NCBI GenBank assembly: GCA_964441505.1
Contig: CAYTUV010000007.1
Span: 1-64,000, forward strand
From: Fen-1258 sp964441505
GTDB lineage: Bacteria > Bacteroidota > Ignavibacteria > Ignavibacteriales > Melioribacteraceae
Direction: 5' to 3'
DNA: 64,000 bases
Shown one piece after another: positions 51,969 through 61,912 of the stretch (positions within the stretch are counted from its first letter, which is position 1; each line of letters starts with the position of its first letter). The notes beneath the pieces are model-generated. The model had not been told where the DNA came from, did no database searches, and saw only the letters and a program-made list of their open reading frames with translations. Made by a program: the position numbers and the translations under genes.

Positions 51969-53024
51969 TTATTCGAAGAAATAATCCCAAAAATTTTTTT
52001 TCTGTCTTGGTGGCTTATAATCGCGCCAAAATTTTGTGTATTTATTTTGCTCAATCAATCCAACCGGACCCTCATAAATTCCACCATCTTTAAATCCGTC
52101 GTACACCCGCACAGCAATTACATTTTCTTTTCCGGGTTGCAATAATCCAGATGGGATAAAATATCCACGCAACTGTTGCCATTCGGTTGCTCTATCAAAC
52201 TCAATTGGATCTCCGTACATGCTGCCTGTTGATCCAATAATTTTTCCATTGATATAAGCCTCATCAATATCATCTATTTTACCCAAGACAAGAACTAATT
52301 TTTTTTGTGCAAGTTCTTCGGGAATCGTAATTGTCAAACGGTACCACGCAAAACCATCATAATCGCTATAACCCTGAGAATCCCAGCTTCCCGGTACAAA
52401 TAAATTATTCCAATCGCGGTCATTGTATTTTTGTTCTTTAAAACGAAGATCATCCCCAAGAGCAAATTTCCATTCACCCGCAAGATTTAAATCAAGTTTC
52501 ATTGCATTAATCTGTTCAAATAAACCAAGATCGCCTTCTATTAATCCCCCGCTTAATTCCGCATCATAAACTCGAACAACAACAGTATTTTCGCCTGAGG
52601 AATTTAAATATCTATCCGGAACGGGATATTCTCTCCAAACATTATAAGCAGTTTCATATTTTGGCGGAAAAGACCCCGAGGCTCCTATACGATTTCCGTT
52701 TATAAATACTTCATCAACATCATCAATTCTGCCCAGCCTTAGGACCAAACTCTTGCCTTTGATATCTTCATGCAAAAAAAAATGTTTTCTATACCATGCG
52801 TATCCGTTGTAACCGTGAAATCCTTCCTCTTCCCATGCGGCAGGAGCTTTTATTACTTCCCAATTTTTGTCATCATATTTCTGATTAGACCAGGTCTCAT
52901 CATCGCCAATAGAAAACTTCCAGTTGCCTTTCAGATTCACAACTCTTTCCCAGCGCTGGGCATTTACTGTAACGTTGTTCAGCAGAACATAGATCAGAAT
53001 AATCAATATTGAATAAGATTTCAT
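51969..53024 (-). CDS. Exported protein with two tandem GH2-type carbohydrate-binding jelly rolls
   Basis: A signal peptide (MKSYSILIILIYVLLNNVTVNA) precedes two copies of a GH2 N-terminal sugar-binding-like domain. The first has GNWKFSIGDDETWSNQKYDD, GYAWYRKHFFL and VDEVFINGNRIG. The second has GEWKFALGDDLRFKEQKYND, GFAWYRLTITI and IDEAYINGKIIG. No catalytic domain follows. The ATG at 53024 is preferred to a GTG at 53033. It probably binds carbohydrate at the surface. A T9SS sorting domain is not seen. Confidence 0.82.
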   Translation of the reverse strand: MKSYSILIILIYVLLNNVTVNAQRWERVVNLKGNWKFSIGDDETWSNQKYDDKNWEVIKAPAAWEEEGFHGYNGYAWYRKHFFLHEDIKGKSLVLRLGRIDDVDEVFINGNRIGASGSFPPKYETAYNVWREYPVPDRYLNSSGENTVVVRVYDAELSGGLIEGDLGLFEQINAMKLDLNLAGEWKFALGDDLRFKEQKYNDRDWNNLFVPGSWDSQGYSDYDGFAWYRLTITIPEELAQKKLVLVLGKIDDIDEAYINGKIIGSTGSMYGDPIEFDRATEWQQLRGYFIPSGLLQPGKENVIAVRVYDGFKDGGIYEGPVGLIEQNKYTKFWRDYKPPRQKKNFWDYFFE

Positions 53025-53121
53025 ACAATTCACTTAAATATTTATGTCAAAAATAATAATTGATTAAAAAATAGTTGCAATGCAATGATAACCATTTGTA
53101 ATAAAATGCCACCGTTTTTCT

Positions 53122-53556
53122 TTAATTTTCCGATGGAACTATGATTCCTTTTTTAGCCGCATATTCTTTCACTAAATCATTGCACATTCTTTTTACATTC
53201 GGATCGTTTTCAGACAACGCATTTGTATAGATGACATCAAGCCCTTTATCGTTGCCTATTTTGTAAAGTGATTGTGCAATTAAAATACGTAGTTCCGGAA
53301 TTTTCTCCTCTTTCAATTGTTCAATCAAGAGATCTACCGCTTGGTCGAGTTCAAACTGTCCGGCTAAATTTATTGTGGCTTTTCTAACGCCCTCACTTTC
53401 CGAGTTGATACCCAGCAGAATATTTTCGACCGCGTACTTATTCAGAACAGGTTTTTGTGCTTGTGTGTTTTGAGCTGCTGCTGCATATGTAAAAATTAAA
53501 GACAGCGCGAATATTAATGATGCTTTGTTAAGTAATGAGTTTGTTGAACGTTTCAT
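53122..53556 (-). CDS. Small exported HEAT-repeat protein
   Basis: A signal peptide (LLNKASLIFALSLIFTYAAAA) is followed by three or so HEAT-like helical hairpins (SEGVRKATINLAGQF, IPELRILIAQSLYKIG, DPNVKRMCNDLVKEYA). At 144 residues it is a minimal scaffold, probably periplasmic. It follows the two-component genes on the same strand after 150 bp. The HEAT part of the anti-sigma candidate at 14667-15635 is similar in style. Partner unknown. Confidence 0.75.
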   Translation of the reverse strand: MKRSTNSLLNKASLIFALSLIFTYAAAAQNTQAQKPVLNKYAVENILLGINSESEGVRKATINLAGQFELDQAVDLLIEQLKEEKIPELRILIAQSLYKIGNDKGLDVIYTNALSENDPNVKRMCNDLVKEYAAKKGIIVPSEN

Positions 53557-53707
53557 TTCGACCTCCTATGGTGATTGTTTTTCTTTATCTCTGTATAATT
53601 AGTCGAAATGGTTCACATGAGAGTTGTCAAAGTTGTATCAAGAATTGTCATGAATTGTAATTTAGGTCAACGAAACTATAAGAAATGTATGGGGTAGAGT
53701 GAATCAA

Positions 53708-54388
53708 CTATTGCAAGATAAGTTTGTAGCCAATTCCGTGAACGGTTAAAATTATTCTGGGATTATTTGCATCTGCCTCTATTTTTTGACGCAGTTTAAC
53801 AATAAAATTATCAATCGTGCGGGATGTAATATATATATCTCCCCAAACATTTTTAAGAAGATCGTCACGGCTTACGGTTTGGTTAGGATGTTCGTATAAA
53901 TATTTCATCAACTCAAATTCTTTATGGGATAATTGAACAGCGGTTCCATCTTCAAATGCATTGTAGCTTCCAAAGTCAGTTTCGAGTTTTCCGATTTTTA
54001 CAACATTATTTATACTTCCGGATTTGTCAGCGCGTCTTAAAACCGCTTTGATGCGTGCAAGAAGTTCGCGAAGACTGAACGGTTTGGTTACATAATCATC
54101 TGCCCCGAGTTCAAGTCCAACAACTTTATCTACCTCTTCTCCTTTTGCGGTTAGTAAAATAATCGGCGTTGCAATTTTTTGTTCACGGGCTTTCCTGCAA
54201 ACATCAAAGCCGGAAATTTTTGGAAGCATTACATCAAGCAGAATCAAGTCACTTTTGTTCTCAAGAATTTTCTTCAATCCGTCTTCACCGTTATCAGCGA
54301 AATCAATTTCATATCCTTCGAACTCCAAATTGTCTTTAAGTCCAAGGCGCATATTGGGTTCATCTTCAATGATTAGAATATTGGGCAT
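53708..54388 (-). CDS. OmpR-family response regulator
   Basis: The receiver has IIEDEPNM, phospho-acceptor Asp52 (LILLDVMLPKISG) and LTAKGEEVDK. The C-terminal winged helix (SHKEFELMKYLYEHPNQTVSRDDLLKNVWG, TIDNFIVKLRQKIE) is of the OmpR/PhoB type and binds DNA as a dimer. It begins nine bases after the sensor kinase gene, so they form a cognate pair. Target genes are unknown. Confidence 0.96.
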   Translation of the reverse strand: MPNILIIEDEPNMRLGLKDNLEFEGYEIDFADNGEDGLKKILENKSDLILLDVMLPKISGFDVCRKAREQKIATPIILLTAKGEEVDKVVGLELGADDYVTKPFSLRELLARIKAVLRRADKSGSINNVVKIGKLETDFGSYNAFEDGTAVQLSHKEFELMKYLYEHPNQTVSRDDLLKNVWGDIYITSRTIDNFIVKLRQKIEADANNPRIILTVHGIGYKLILQ

Positions 54389-54397
54389 AACTACTCC

Positions 54398-55945
54398 TTA
54401 ACCAATTTGATCAATAGGAAAAATTAAACGGAACACACTTCCTTCACCTAATTTACTTTTTAACTTAATTTCTCCTTTGTGTGCATCAATAATATGTTTA
54501 ACCAGTGTTAGTCCCAATCCCGTTCCTTTCGTATTGTAAACATTCCCGTTGCTTGCACGGTAAAACTTGTCAAATATTTTTGTTTGATCTTCAGTTGAAA
54601 TCCCGGTTCCCGAATCTTCAATCTCAACAAAAACTTTTTTATCAATTCTGCCCGTTCGTAAAATAACACACTTTTTCTCATTGCTGTACTTTATTGCGTT
54701 GTCTATTAGGTTAATTATCGATTCGGAAACAGCCTCGGAATCAATATTAACCGCCAGATTTCCCAAGAAAGGTTCAAACATAAACTCAAATCCGTTTTGC
54801 TGAAGATGAAATTTATAACTGTTATAAATTTTTTCGGTAAGAGAATTTAAATCCGTTTTTGCGAAATTAAATTTCCACTTTTCCGCTTCCAGTTTTGAGA
54901 AGCTCAATATTTTATTTACAATTTTACTTAACCTTTCGGCTTCTCCCTGAATTATACCACAATACTCGTTCCGCTTCTCTTCCGTTTTAACCCGCCCCAT
55001 AGAAAGAGTTTCCGCAAACATGTTAATGAGCGCTAACGGTGTGCGAAGTTCATGAGAGACATTAGAAACAAAATCACTTTTTATCTGAGCCAACTCAATT
55101 TCACGTTTGATATTCTTATAACCGAACCACGCCACAACTAACATCAGAATAGAAAGGCTTAGAATAAGAATCAAATTGGTGTAAGTTCTATCCTTGACCA
55201 AGTTTTCAATTGTATTGCCTTTGAGTGCAATACCGAGCGAATACTCGGGAATAAGCCAAATATTTTTTCTCTGCTGAATTTTTTGCTGGCTGGAAGCCTC
55301 AACCGCATAAACAGTTTTGTTCTGCGTAGAATCAAAAACGACAAGTGTAAATTCATTTCTTGCGGCACTCTGAATTTTTGATGAAAGATTCTGCCGGATG
55401 AATATTTCTTTTTCTATTCCAAGACCGCAGACCCTTCCATCTGTAAGAATAAAAATCAAGATTTGAATTTTATTGTCCAACTCAGATTTAAGCGGTTCAA
55501 TTTTTATGAAGTTATTTAACTTGTATCGGTTAAGGCGCTCAATTGTTTGAGATTTATTCTGCAGAAGTGAAACTATAGCTTTATCATTCCCTTTGGTAAT
55601 CAATTTTTTGCCATATATATTTATTATTTGAGAACTGTCCGTAAGAAAGATAAAGTTTAGAGCTGTGTTCTCATCAAACAATCGTTTTAATCTGTCATAT
55701 AGATTCGTAGTGGGTGTATTAACTTCATCTACGGCAATTTGAATTCTCGCAGTCCAACTCCGTACAATATCTTCGGAGTATTGATTTACTGAGAAGAGAA
55801 TTGATTCAAGCTGACTTTTATAGATCTCGGTTATCACTTTTTCGTCTTGATTCAACGAAAAAACTTCCCGAGAGGCAAAGAAAATAATTGGAAGAGCAAT
55901 AATAATTATTAGAAAGAGACCGATTTTTTTTATAGGTTTAATCAT
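54398..55945 (-). CDS. Membrane sensor histidine kinase
   Basis: Membrane helices lie near residues 8-26 and 253-271 and enclose an extracytoplasmic sensing region. HisKA has His298 (FVSNVSHELRTPLALIN), and HATPase_c has NLIDNAIKYSNE, DSGTGIS and GTGLGLTLV. There is no HAMP domain visible. It should phosphorylate the response regulator whose gene follows. The ligand is unknown. Confidence 0.95.
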   Translation of the reverse strand: MIKPIKKIGLFLIIIIALPIIFFASREVFSLNQDEKVITEIYKSQLESILFSVNQYSEDIVRSWTARIQIAVDEVNTPTTNLYDRLKRLFDENTALNFIFLTDSSQIINIYGKKLITKGNDKAIVSLLQNKSQTIERLNRYKLNNFIKIEPLKSELDNKIQILIFILTDGRVCGLGIEKEIFIRQNLSSKIQSAARNEFTLVVFDSTQNKTVYAVEASSQQKIQQRKNIWLIPEYSLGIALKGNTIENLVKDRTYTNLILILSLSILMLVVAWFGYKNIKREIELAQIKSDFVSNVSHELRTPLALINMFAETLSMGRVKTEEKRNEYCGIIQGEAERLSKIVNKILSFSKLEAEKWKFNFAKTDLNSLTEKIYNSYKFHLQQNGFEFMFEPFLGNLAVNIDSEAVSESIINLIDNAIKYSNEKKCVILRTGRIDKKVFVEIEDSGTGISTEDQTKIFDKFYRASNGNVYNTKGTGLGLTLVKHIIDAHKGEIKLKSKLGEGSVFRLIFPIDQIG

Positions 55946-56056
55946 AGTCCATAAATGAAGAATGCTGTTTGAAGAAACATATCAAAAAAACAGATCAAAA
56001 ACTTTCTACTAACTTCCATTTAATCAAAATTATTCTATTACTAAATTGAGGAAAAT

Positions 56057-59000
56057 ATGAAGAAGATTTCTCTTCTTTTAATCTGTATGTTTTTTCTTTC
56101 ATCGGTACAATCTATTGCCCAGAACAAGGAAAAAGAAAACGAAAAAGAAAAAGACACCACCAAAGTAAAAAAAGAATTATATGATGCCGGAACATTCGGC
56201 GGATTAAAATGGCGAAGCATTGGTCCAGCCGTAACGAGCGGCCGTATTGCAGATTTCGCCGTCAATCCTAAAAACCATAGTGAATATTATGTTGCCGTTG
56301 CAAGCGGTCACATATGGAAAACAGTAAATGCCGGAACAACCTGGGAACCGATTTTTGATAACAACGGAGTTTATTCGATAGGGTGCGTTGTCATCGATCC
56401 GAACAATACAAATTGTGTATGGATCGGAACCGGAGAAAACAATCATCAACGCGCACTTGGTTATGGCAACGGTGTTTACAAATCGATTGACGGCGGGAAA
56501 AATTTTAAGAATATGGGATTAAAAAACTCGCGCCAGATTGGAAAGATAGTTATCGATCCGCGCAACTCGAACGTTGTTTTTGTTGCTGCCGAAGGATCTG
56601 TTTGGGGACCGGGCGGAGAACGCGGACTTTATAAATCTATCGATGGCGGAAAGATCTGGAAAAAGACTCTTAACATTTCAGACAATACCGGCGTTAATAA
56701 TTTGGTTTATGATCCACGTGATCCGAATGTTATGTATGCAACTTCAGAACAGAGAAGAAGACATGTCCACACAAAGATTGGCGGCGGACCTGAATCCGCA
56801 GTTTACAAATCATATGACGGCGGAGAAACCTGGGATAAAATTATGAGCGGTCTGCCGACAGTTGATATCGGCGGTATGGGCATCGATATTTCTTCCGTTA
56901 ATCCCGATGTGCTCTATTTAATAGTTGAAGCCGCTGAAGGTATGGGAGGATTCTTTCGTTCAACGAACAGGGGCGCAACATGGGAAAAGATGAGCAGTCA
57001 TACTGAAGCAGGTCAGTACTACAATGAAATTTTTTGTGACCCTAAAGACGTCGACAAAGTATATTCGGCCGAAACAATTTCTCAGGTTACAACAGATGCC
57101 GGAAAAACATGGAACGCAATCGGGAATAATTCACGTCATGTTGATGATCACGCAATATGGATCGATCCACCTGATACCGATCATTTTCTTATCGGCGGTG
57201 ACGGCGGTGTTTACGAAACTTTTGACAGCGGAAAGACATTCGACTTTAAAGAGAATTTACCGGTAACACAATTCTACCGTGTTGCTGTTGATAACACTCT
57301 TCCCTTCTATTATATATACGGCGGAACTCAGGATAATAATAGTCTCGGAGGCCCTTCCCGTTCAACAAAAAATGGCGTTTACAATAGTGACTGGTTTGTA
57401 ACAAACGGTGGTGATGGTTTCTGGTCTGCAATCGATCCTGAAAATCCGAATATCGTTTATGCAGAATCCCAGTATGGAGGAATGGTTCGTTATGATAAAG
57501 CCAGCGGTGAAGCAATATCGATCCGTCCTGAACCGCGCAGAGGAGAGCTGACTTACAAATGGAATTGGAATACTCCGTTGTTTATAAGCCCGCATAAAAA
57601 CACAAGAATTTACACTGCCGCAAATAAAGTTTTCAGAAGTGACGACCGCGGCGATAATTGGGAAGTTATAAGCGATGATTTAACAGCTCAATTAGATCGA
57701 AACACATGGCCGGTTATGGGTAAATTCTGGAGCGTTGATGCGGTTGCAAAAGATAGATCAACTTCACTCTACGGAGAAATTGTTTCCATGACCGAATCTC
57801 CTGTAAAAGAAAATCTTCTTTATGTAGGAACTGATGATGGATTGATTCAGATTTCCGAGGATGCAAAAACATGGAGAAAGGTTTCTGAATTTCCGGGTGT
57901 ACCTGCAAATACATATGTAAGTGATATATGCGCTTCCAAGTTCAATGAAAATGTTGTCTTCGCGAGCTTCGATAATATTTTGCGCGATGATTTCAAACCT
58001 TATCTTTTAAAAAGCACCGATAAAGGTAAAACATGGAAATCAATCGCAAGTAATTTACCGGCAAACGAGACAGTTCATTCGATTGAGCAGGATTTTGAAA
58101 ATCCAAACCTTCTTTTTGTGGGTACTGAATTCAGTTTCTACTTTACAATTGACGGCGGAGAAAAATGGTTTGCACTAAAATCCGGTTTACCGTCCATTCC
58201 TGTCCGTGATATTGCAATTCAGAAAAGAGAAAACGATTTAGTGATTGCCACATTCGGACGCGGATTTTATGTATTGGATAATTACTCGCCTCTTCGCTAC
58301 TCAACAAAAGAAGTATTTGAAAAAGACGCACATTTATTTCCTATCAAAAAAACTTTGATGTACTTGACAGCAGGCGGGAATGCAGAATCCGGTTCTACTG
58401 TTTACAGAACCGCTAATCCTGATTTCGGAGCTACCTTTACTTACTACATTAAGGACGTTCCAAAATCTCTTAAGAGTATCAGAAAAGAAAAAGAAAAAGC
58501 ATTGTTCAAAGAGGGCAAACCAATTCCTCAGCCGACAGATGCCGAACTTGATCTTGAGCAGAAAGAAGTTTCTCCATATCTAATTTTTACTATTACTGAT
58601 GATGCGGGAAATGTTGCGCGCAAGATTACTAAAGCCGCAGATAAGGGTATTCAGAGACAGAATTGGGATTTACGTTACCAGGCATTCGCTCCGGTATCTT
58701 TGCAAGGAAATAAATTCACTCCGGTCCAGCCTGAAGCCGGCGGCAGATTTGGTGGCGGAGGTGCAGGTACGCTTGCTATGCCCGGTACATATAAAGTCTC
58801 TATCGCAATGGTAACAAGAGAGGGCGTTAAAGAGCTGATTGAGTCAACTGCTTTTGAATGTGAAGTATTAAGAAACACAACCTTGCCGGTTAAGGATAGA
58901 AGCGAATTGGTTGCCTTCCAGAAGAAAGCGACAAAACTCGCTCAGACTGTCCAGGCATCACAGCGCTTCCTGAATGAAATGATTGCCCGTGTTGAAAATA

Positions 59001-59374
59001 TGAAGCAGGCAATTGCAAGCAGTACAAATTCTTCTTTTGATCTGATGAAAAAAGCTGAAACGATTGCGTCAACCCTTGAGGAGCTACAGTTAAAATTCAA
59101 CCGTCCTTCAACCAGACCTAGTGCGGAGGAGAATCCGCCTGCACCGGTCACGTTAAATGACAGAATGAGCGAAATGGTATCAACTCATTTCAGATCGACT
59201 GCCGGTCTAACGCAAAATGAAGTTCGTTCTTATGATATTCTGATGGAAGAATTTCCGCCGGTGTTGGAACAGCTTAAAAAGATTTTCAATGAAAATATTA
59301 AAAGTCTTGAAGCTGAGCTTGACAGAATCAATGCGCCATGGACACCGGGAAGAATGCCGGAATTGAAAAAATAG
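56057..59374 (+). CDS. Exported BNR/sortilin-type beta-propeller protein
   Basis: A signal peptide (MKKISLLLICMFFLSSVQSIAQ) is followed by many Asp-box or BNR-like repeats (SIDGGKNF, SIDGGKIWKK, SYDGGETWDK, STNRGATWEK, SDDRGDNWEV, STDKGKTWKS), which build a sortilin/VPS10-like propeller to about residue 740. The C-terminal third has a beta part (DDAGNVARKITKAAD) and an alpha-helical tail with coiled-coil character. Such proteins are widespread in Bacteroidota; some resemble xyloglucanase propellers, but I see no catalytic pair. Surface or periplasmic ligand binding is the safest role. Confidence 0.85.
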   Translation: MKKISLLLICMFFLSSVQSIAQNKEKENEKEKDTTKVKKELYDAGTFGGLKWRSIGPAVTSGRIADFAVNPKNHSEYYVAVASGHIWKTVNAGTTWEPIFDNNGVYSIGCVVIDPNNTNCVWIGTGENNHQRALGYGNGVYKSIDGGKNFKNMGLKNSRQIGKIVIDPRNSNVVFVAAEGSVWGPGGERGLYKSIDGGKIWKKTLNISDNTGVNNLVYDPRDPNVMYATSEQRRRHVHTKIGGGPESAVYKSYDGGETWDKIMSGLPTVDIGGMGIDISSVNPDVLYLIVEAAEGMGGFFRSTNRGATWEKMSSHTEAGQYYNEIFCDPKDVDKVYSAETISQVTTDAGKTWNAIGNNSRHVDDHAIWIDPPDTDHFLIGGDGGVYETFDSGKTFDFKENLPVTQFYRVAVDNTLPFYYIYGGTQDNNSLGGPSRSTKNGVYNSDWFVTNGGDGFWSAIDPENPNIVYAESQYGGMVRYDKASGEAISIRPEPRRGELTYKWNWNTPLFISPHKNTRIYTAANKVFRSDDRGDNWEVISDDLTAQLDRNTWPVMGKFWSVDAVAKDRSTSLYGEIVSMTESPVKENLLYVGTDDGLIQISEDAKTWRKVSEFPGVPANTYVSDICASKFNENVVFASFDNILRDDFKPYLLKSTDKGKTWKSIASNLPANETVHSIEQDFENPNLLFVGTEFSFYFTIDGGEKWFALKSGLPSIPVRDIAIQKRENDLVIATFGRGFYVLDNYSPLRYSTKEVFEKDAHLFPIKKTLMYLTAGGNAESGSTVYRTANPDFGATFTYYIKDVPKSLKSIRKEKEKALFKEGKPIPQPTDAELDLEQKEVSPYLIFTITDDAGNVARKITKAADKGIQRQNWDLRYQAFAPVSLQGNKFTPVQPEAGGRFGGGGAGTLAMPGTYKVSIAMVTREGVKELIESTAFECEVLRNTTLPVKDRSELVAFQKKATKLAQTVQASQRFLNEMIARVENMKQAIASSTNSSFDLMKKAETIASTLEELQLKFNRPSTRPSAEENPPAPVTLNDRMSEMVSTHFRSTAGLTQNEVRSYDILMEEFPPVLEQLKKIFNENIKSLEAELDRINAPWTPGRMPELKK

Positions 59375-59430
59375 TATTTAGTAACTGAAGTTACGCAGAG
59401 TGATGTTATTAAGGATAAAACCAGGGTAGT

Positions 59431-59711
59431 GTCATTCCCGCGAAAGCTTGCCTACCGAGCGTGTTGCAGAACTCTTTTCACTGTCATTTCGAACCACATT
59501 TTTTGTGGTGAGAAATCTTTATGTAGCATTATAGTAAGATTTCTCAGTCGTTCCACAAAACGGAACTCCTTCGAAATGGCATGCTTCCTTGTGCAACAGA
59601 CTCTACCGGCAGGCAGGCGGAAATCCATAATTTTAGCTTAAATTTTACTAATGGATTCCCGATAAAAATCCCGCTGTCGGGATGCCGTAAAGCGGCACAT
59701 TCGGGAATGGC
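59431..59711. repeat. Large nested palindromic element
   Basis: Outer arms CATTCCCG (59433-59440) and CGGGAATG (59702-59709) enclose TTGCCTACC...GTTGCA and TGCAACAGACTC...GGCAGGCAGG arms. These in turn enclose CATTTCGAA (59485-59493) and TTCGAAATG (59570-59578), with GAGAAATCTT and AAGATTTCTC further in. No credible gene is present; this fills most of the gap after the propeller gene. It is related to the element at 42229-42417. Confidence 0.7.
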
Positions 59712-59823
59712 GTATATTTTGTCGTGCGTAACATCAGTTAGTAAGATGAGTCACAAATGCATGATTAGATTTAAGTCCATCTGGCGCTTCATTATTAGAA
59801 AGAATTTGGATTGTTTTGAGAGA

Positions 59824-59855
59824 ATTAAGAGGAGACCGTGCCGTCTCCTCTTAAT
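59824..59855. terminator. Strong hairpin, possible terminator
   Basis: ATTAAGAGGAGAC and GTCTCCTCTTAAT are perfect 13-base arms around CGTGCC. The T tract is weak (CTTGGGG follows), so termination on the plus strand is plausible but not certain. Confidence 0.5.
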
Positions 59856-59874
59856 CTTGGGGTTTAATTAATTA

Positions 59875-59981
59875 CTCAAGTTGACCGCCATGTATTCAAA
59901 AACTGTTAAAACAGTTAATAAAAAAGTCGGTTTATTTTTCAACCGTTTTAACGGTTTATTAAATCAAGCAGTCAACTTGAG
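59875..59981. repeat. Palindrome containing two 16-base hairpins (BIME-like)
   Basis: CTCAAGTTGAC (59875-59885) and GTCAACTTGAG (59971-59981) are perfect outer arms. Inside lie two separate perfect palindromes, AACTGTTAAAACAGTT (59901-59916) and AACCGTTTTAACGGTT (59941-59956). It sits at the 3' end of the epimerase gene, which begins its stop codon 14 bases away. Confidence 0.75.
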
Positions 59982-59994
59982 TTAATTACTATTT

Positions 59995-60909
59995 TTAGCT
60001 CAGAATTTGTTTTACTCCGTCACCAAGACTGGTGGGCACAAAGTTAAATCTCTTTTCAAATTTGCTACTGTTTAAAATGTAATCTCTATCCCACTGATAA
60101 GCCAGCTCAACAAATTCTTTTAATACCGGAACGAACACACTCAAACCCTTCAACACAAACAGGGGCATTACCTGATGCTTAATATTTTTCTGTATCAGCG
60201 AGGCAACCAGATTAATCATTTCTTCTCCACTAATTGCCTGTGCCGTTGGCAAATTCCAAATCTGATTAAAAGCATCGGGAGTATTGCCTAATATAGCCAC
60301 TGCTTTCGCGGCATCCGGAGTAAATGTGAACGAATGTTTTTTGGAAGAATCAATAAACCATTGAGCTTTTTTGCCTTTTCTAACATTATCAATCACCATT
60401 TGATAAAGTATACTTACCCGCTCGCTTCCTTTTCCATAAAAATCGGCGGCCCGGGCAATTATAGCATTTAAGTTACCATTCTTCATCTCGTCAAGAATCA
60501 TGTTATCAAGCTGAGCGCGTATTTCTCCCTTTCTGCTGCACGGATTAATTGGTGATTCCTCTGTAATGTTATTGAAATGTTCTTTGCTTATCATATAAAT
60601 ATTGTCGAAAAAAACAAATTTTGCATCATGTTCCAGACATGCATCAATCACATTCCTCATTATAACCGGCCACTGCTGTCGCCAAATTTTAATATTGTAC
60701 TGCAAACCGGCGGTTAGATACACAACTTCGGAATCTTTCACGGCTTCAGAAACCTGATCTTTGTTTAACAGGTCAGCCTTGAATAGAGAATCCCCATCAT
60801 TTACTTTGACGGGATTTCTGCTCACAAGCCGGATATCATGTGTGTAGTTTGTTAGTTCCTTGGCAAGAAGTTTTCCTATTGCACCGGTTGAACCTAATAT
60901 AGTTTGCAT
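59995..60909 (-). CDS. NAD(P)-dependent epimerase/dehydratase-like (extended SDR)
   Basis: The N-terminus MQTILGSTGAIGKLLAKELT is a Rossmann start with GxxGxxG (GSTGAIG). VYLTAGLQYN and FFDNIYMISKEHF follow in the positions of SDR strands 4-5, and the fold matches atypical/extended SDRs that reduce or isomerise nucleotide sugars or small ketones. The usual YxxxK is not clear, so catalysis may be atypical. The nearest same-strand gene is the response regulator 279 bp upstream. Substrate unknown. Confidence 0.82.
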   Translation of the reverse strand: MQTILGSTGAIGKLLAKELTNYTHDIRLVSRNPVKVNDGDSLFKADLLNKDQVSEAVKDSEVVYLTAGLQYNIKIWRQQWPVIMRNVIDACLEHDAKFVFFDNIYMISKEHFNNITEESPINPCSRKGEIRAQLDNMILDEMKNGNLNAIIARAADFYGKGSERVSILYQMVIDNVRKGKKAQWFIDSSKKHSFTFTPDAAKAVAILGNTPDAFNQIWNLPTAQAISGEEMINLVASLIQKNIKHQVMPLFVLKGLSVFVPVLKEFVELAYQWDRDYILNSSKFEKRFNFVPTSLGDGVKQILS

Positions 60910-61044
60910 TTTTGTTTCCTTTGTTTTGGATCAATTCAGTTTTTATTAAAACAATAGACGCAACACCAGATAACAGAACTGGTTAATTTTACGCAGAAGA
61001 TGTATTAGTAAAAAAATTCTGTAGTTCTTTATGAATTTACTAAT

Positions 61045-61162
61045 GGATACTTCTAAAAATTATTTTTTAGATTAAGAGGACACGGATAAAAACGAATTCA
61101 CGCGGATTATTTTTAAAGTTTTTAGAAGCCCCCTAATAATATTTTTTCCAATTCATTAGGGG
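61045..61162. repeat. Intergenic element with TTCTAAAAA/TTTTTAGAA ends and terminal hairpin
   Basis: GGATACTTCTAAAAA (61045-61059) and GTTTTTAGAAG (61118-61128) are inverted, as in the element at 35379-35475. CCCCTAAT (61130-61137) and ATTAGGGG (61155-61162) form a further hairpin, which may end transcription of the response regulator gene. Confidence 0.55.
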
Positions 61163-61188
61163 AGCAGAAAAATTTAATATACCAACCG

Positions 61189-61824
61189 CTATTTATCCAA
61201 TAAACCGTTTTCCAAAGCATAGATCGCAAGCTGTGTATTTGATTTCATTCTCATCTTCGCTAAAACTCTTGCGCGGTAGGTGTTTACGGTGTTAACACTT
61301 AGAGAAAGAACTTCTGCAATTTCGCTGACCGGCCTGCCCAGAGCGATATACCTCATTATTTCAAGTTCTCTGTCGGATAAATTTTCATGCGGAGGCTTGT
61401 CCGAAGTTGAATCGAGATCCATTGCAAGAACTTCGGCTAATTTTGGAGTAATATATTTCTTTCCCCCTTTTATTCTGCGGAGGGATTCGATTATTACCTT
61501 TTTATCTTCATCTTTGGACAGGAAGGAGTTTGCCCCGGCTTGAATGGCCCTGACACCATATCTTTGTTCGTCATACGAACTTAAAATTAAAACCGGCAAA
61601 GTCGGCTTGATTTTTTTTATCTCTTTTAAAATTTCTATGCCGCTGCGTCCCGGAAGATCGATATCCAGAACAACAATATCATAATCGGAATCTATCACTT
61701 TGGAGAAAAGCTCTTCACCGGTTTCGCATTCATCTGTAACTTTCATGTCAACTTCATGATTGATAATCTGCACCATTCCGGATCTTACAATCGGGTGATC
61801 GTCTGCTATAATAATTTTAATCAT
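61189..61824 (-). CDS. NarL/LuxR-family response regulator
   Basis: The receiver has IIADDHPIV, Asp54 (IVVLDIDLPGRSG) and LSSYDEQRYG. The LuxR-type HTH is LSDRELEIMRYIALGRPVSEIAEVLSLSVNTVNTYRARVL. It is divergent from a sensor kinase 88 bp away, its likely partner. The regulated genes are not evident. Confidence 0.95.
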   Translation of the reverse strand: MIKIIIADDHPIVRSGMVQIINHEVDMKVTDECETGEELFSKVIDSDYDIVVLDIDLPGRSGIEILKEIKKIKPTLPVLILSSYDEQRYGVRAIQAGANSFLSKDEDKKVIIESLRRIKGGKKYITPKLAEVLAMDLDSTSDKPPHENLSDRELEIMRYIALGRPVSEIAEVLSLSVNTVNTYRARVLAKMRMKSNTQLAIYALENGLLDK

Positions 61825-61912
61825 AAAAATGGTATTTTAATGTGAGCTATTTCCAAAATCAAATTAACAAAAAATAAGTCAATCTTCATTATTCATTTAT
61901 AGGAAAACCGGT

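Noticed and set aside
56041..56449. Minus-strand ORFs at the start of the propeller gene
   Set aside because: They are antisense shadows; the plus-strand gene has a signal peptide and repeats.
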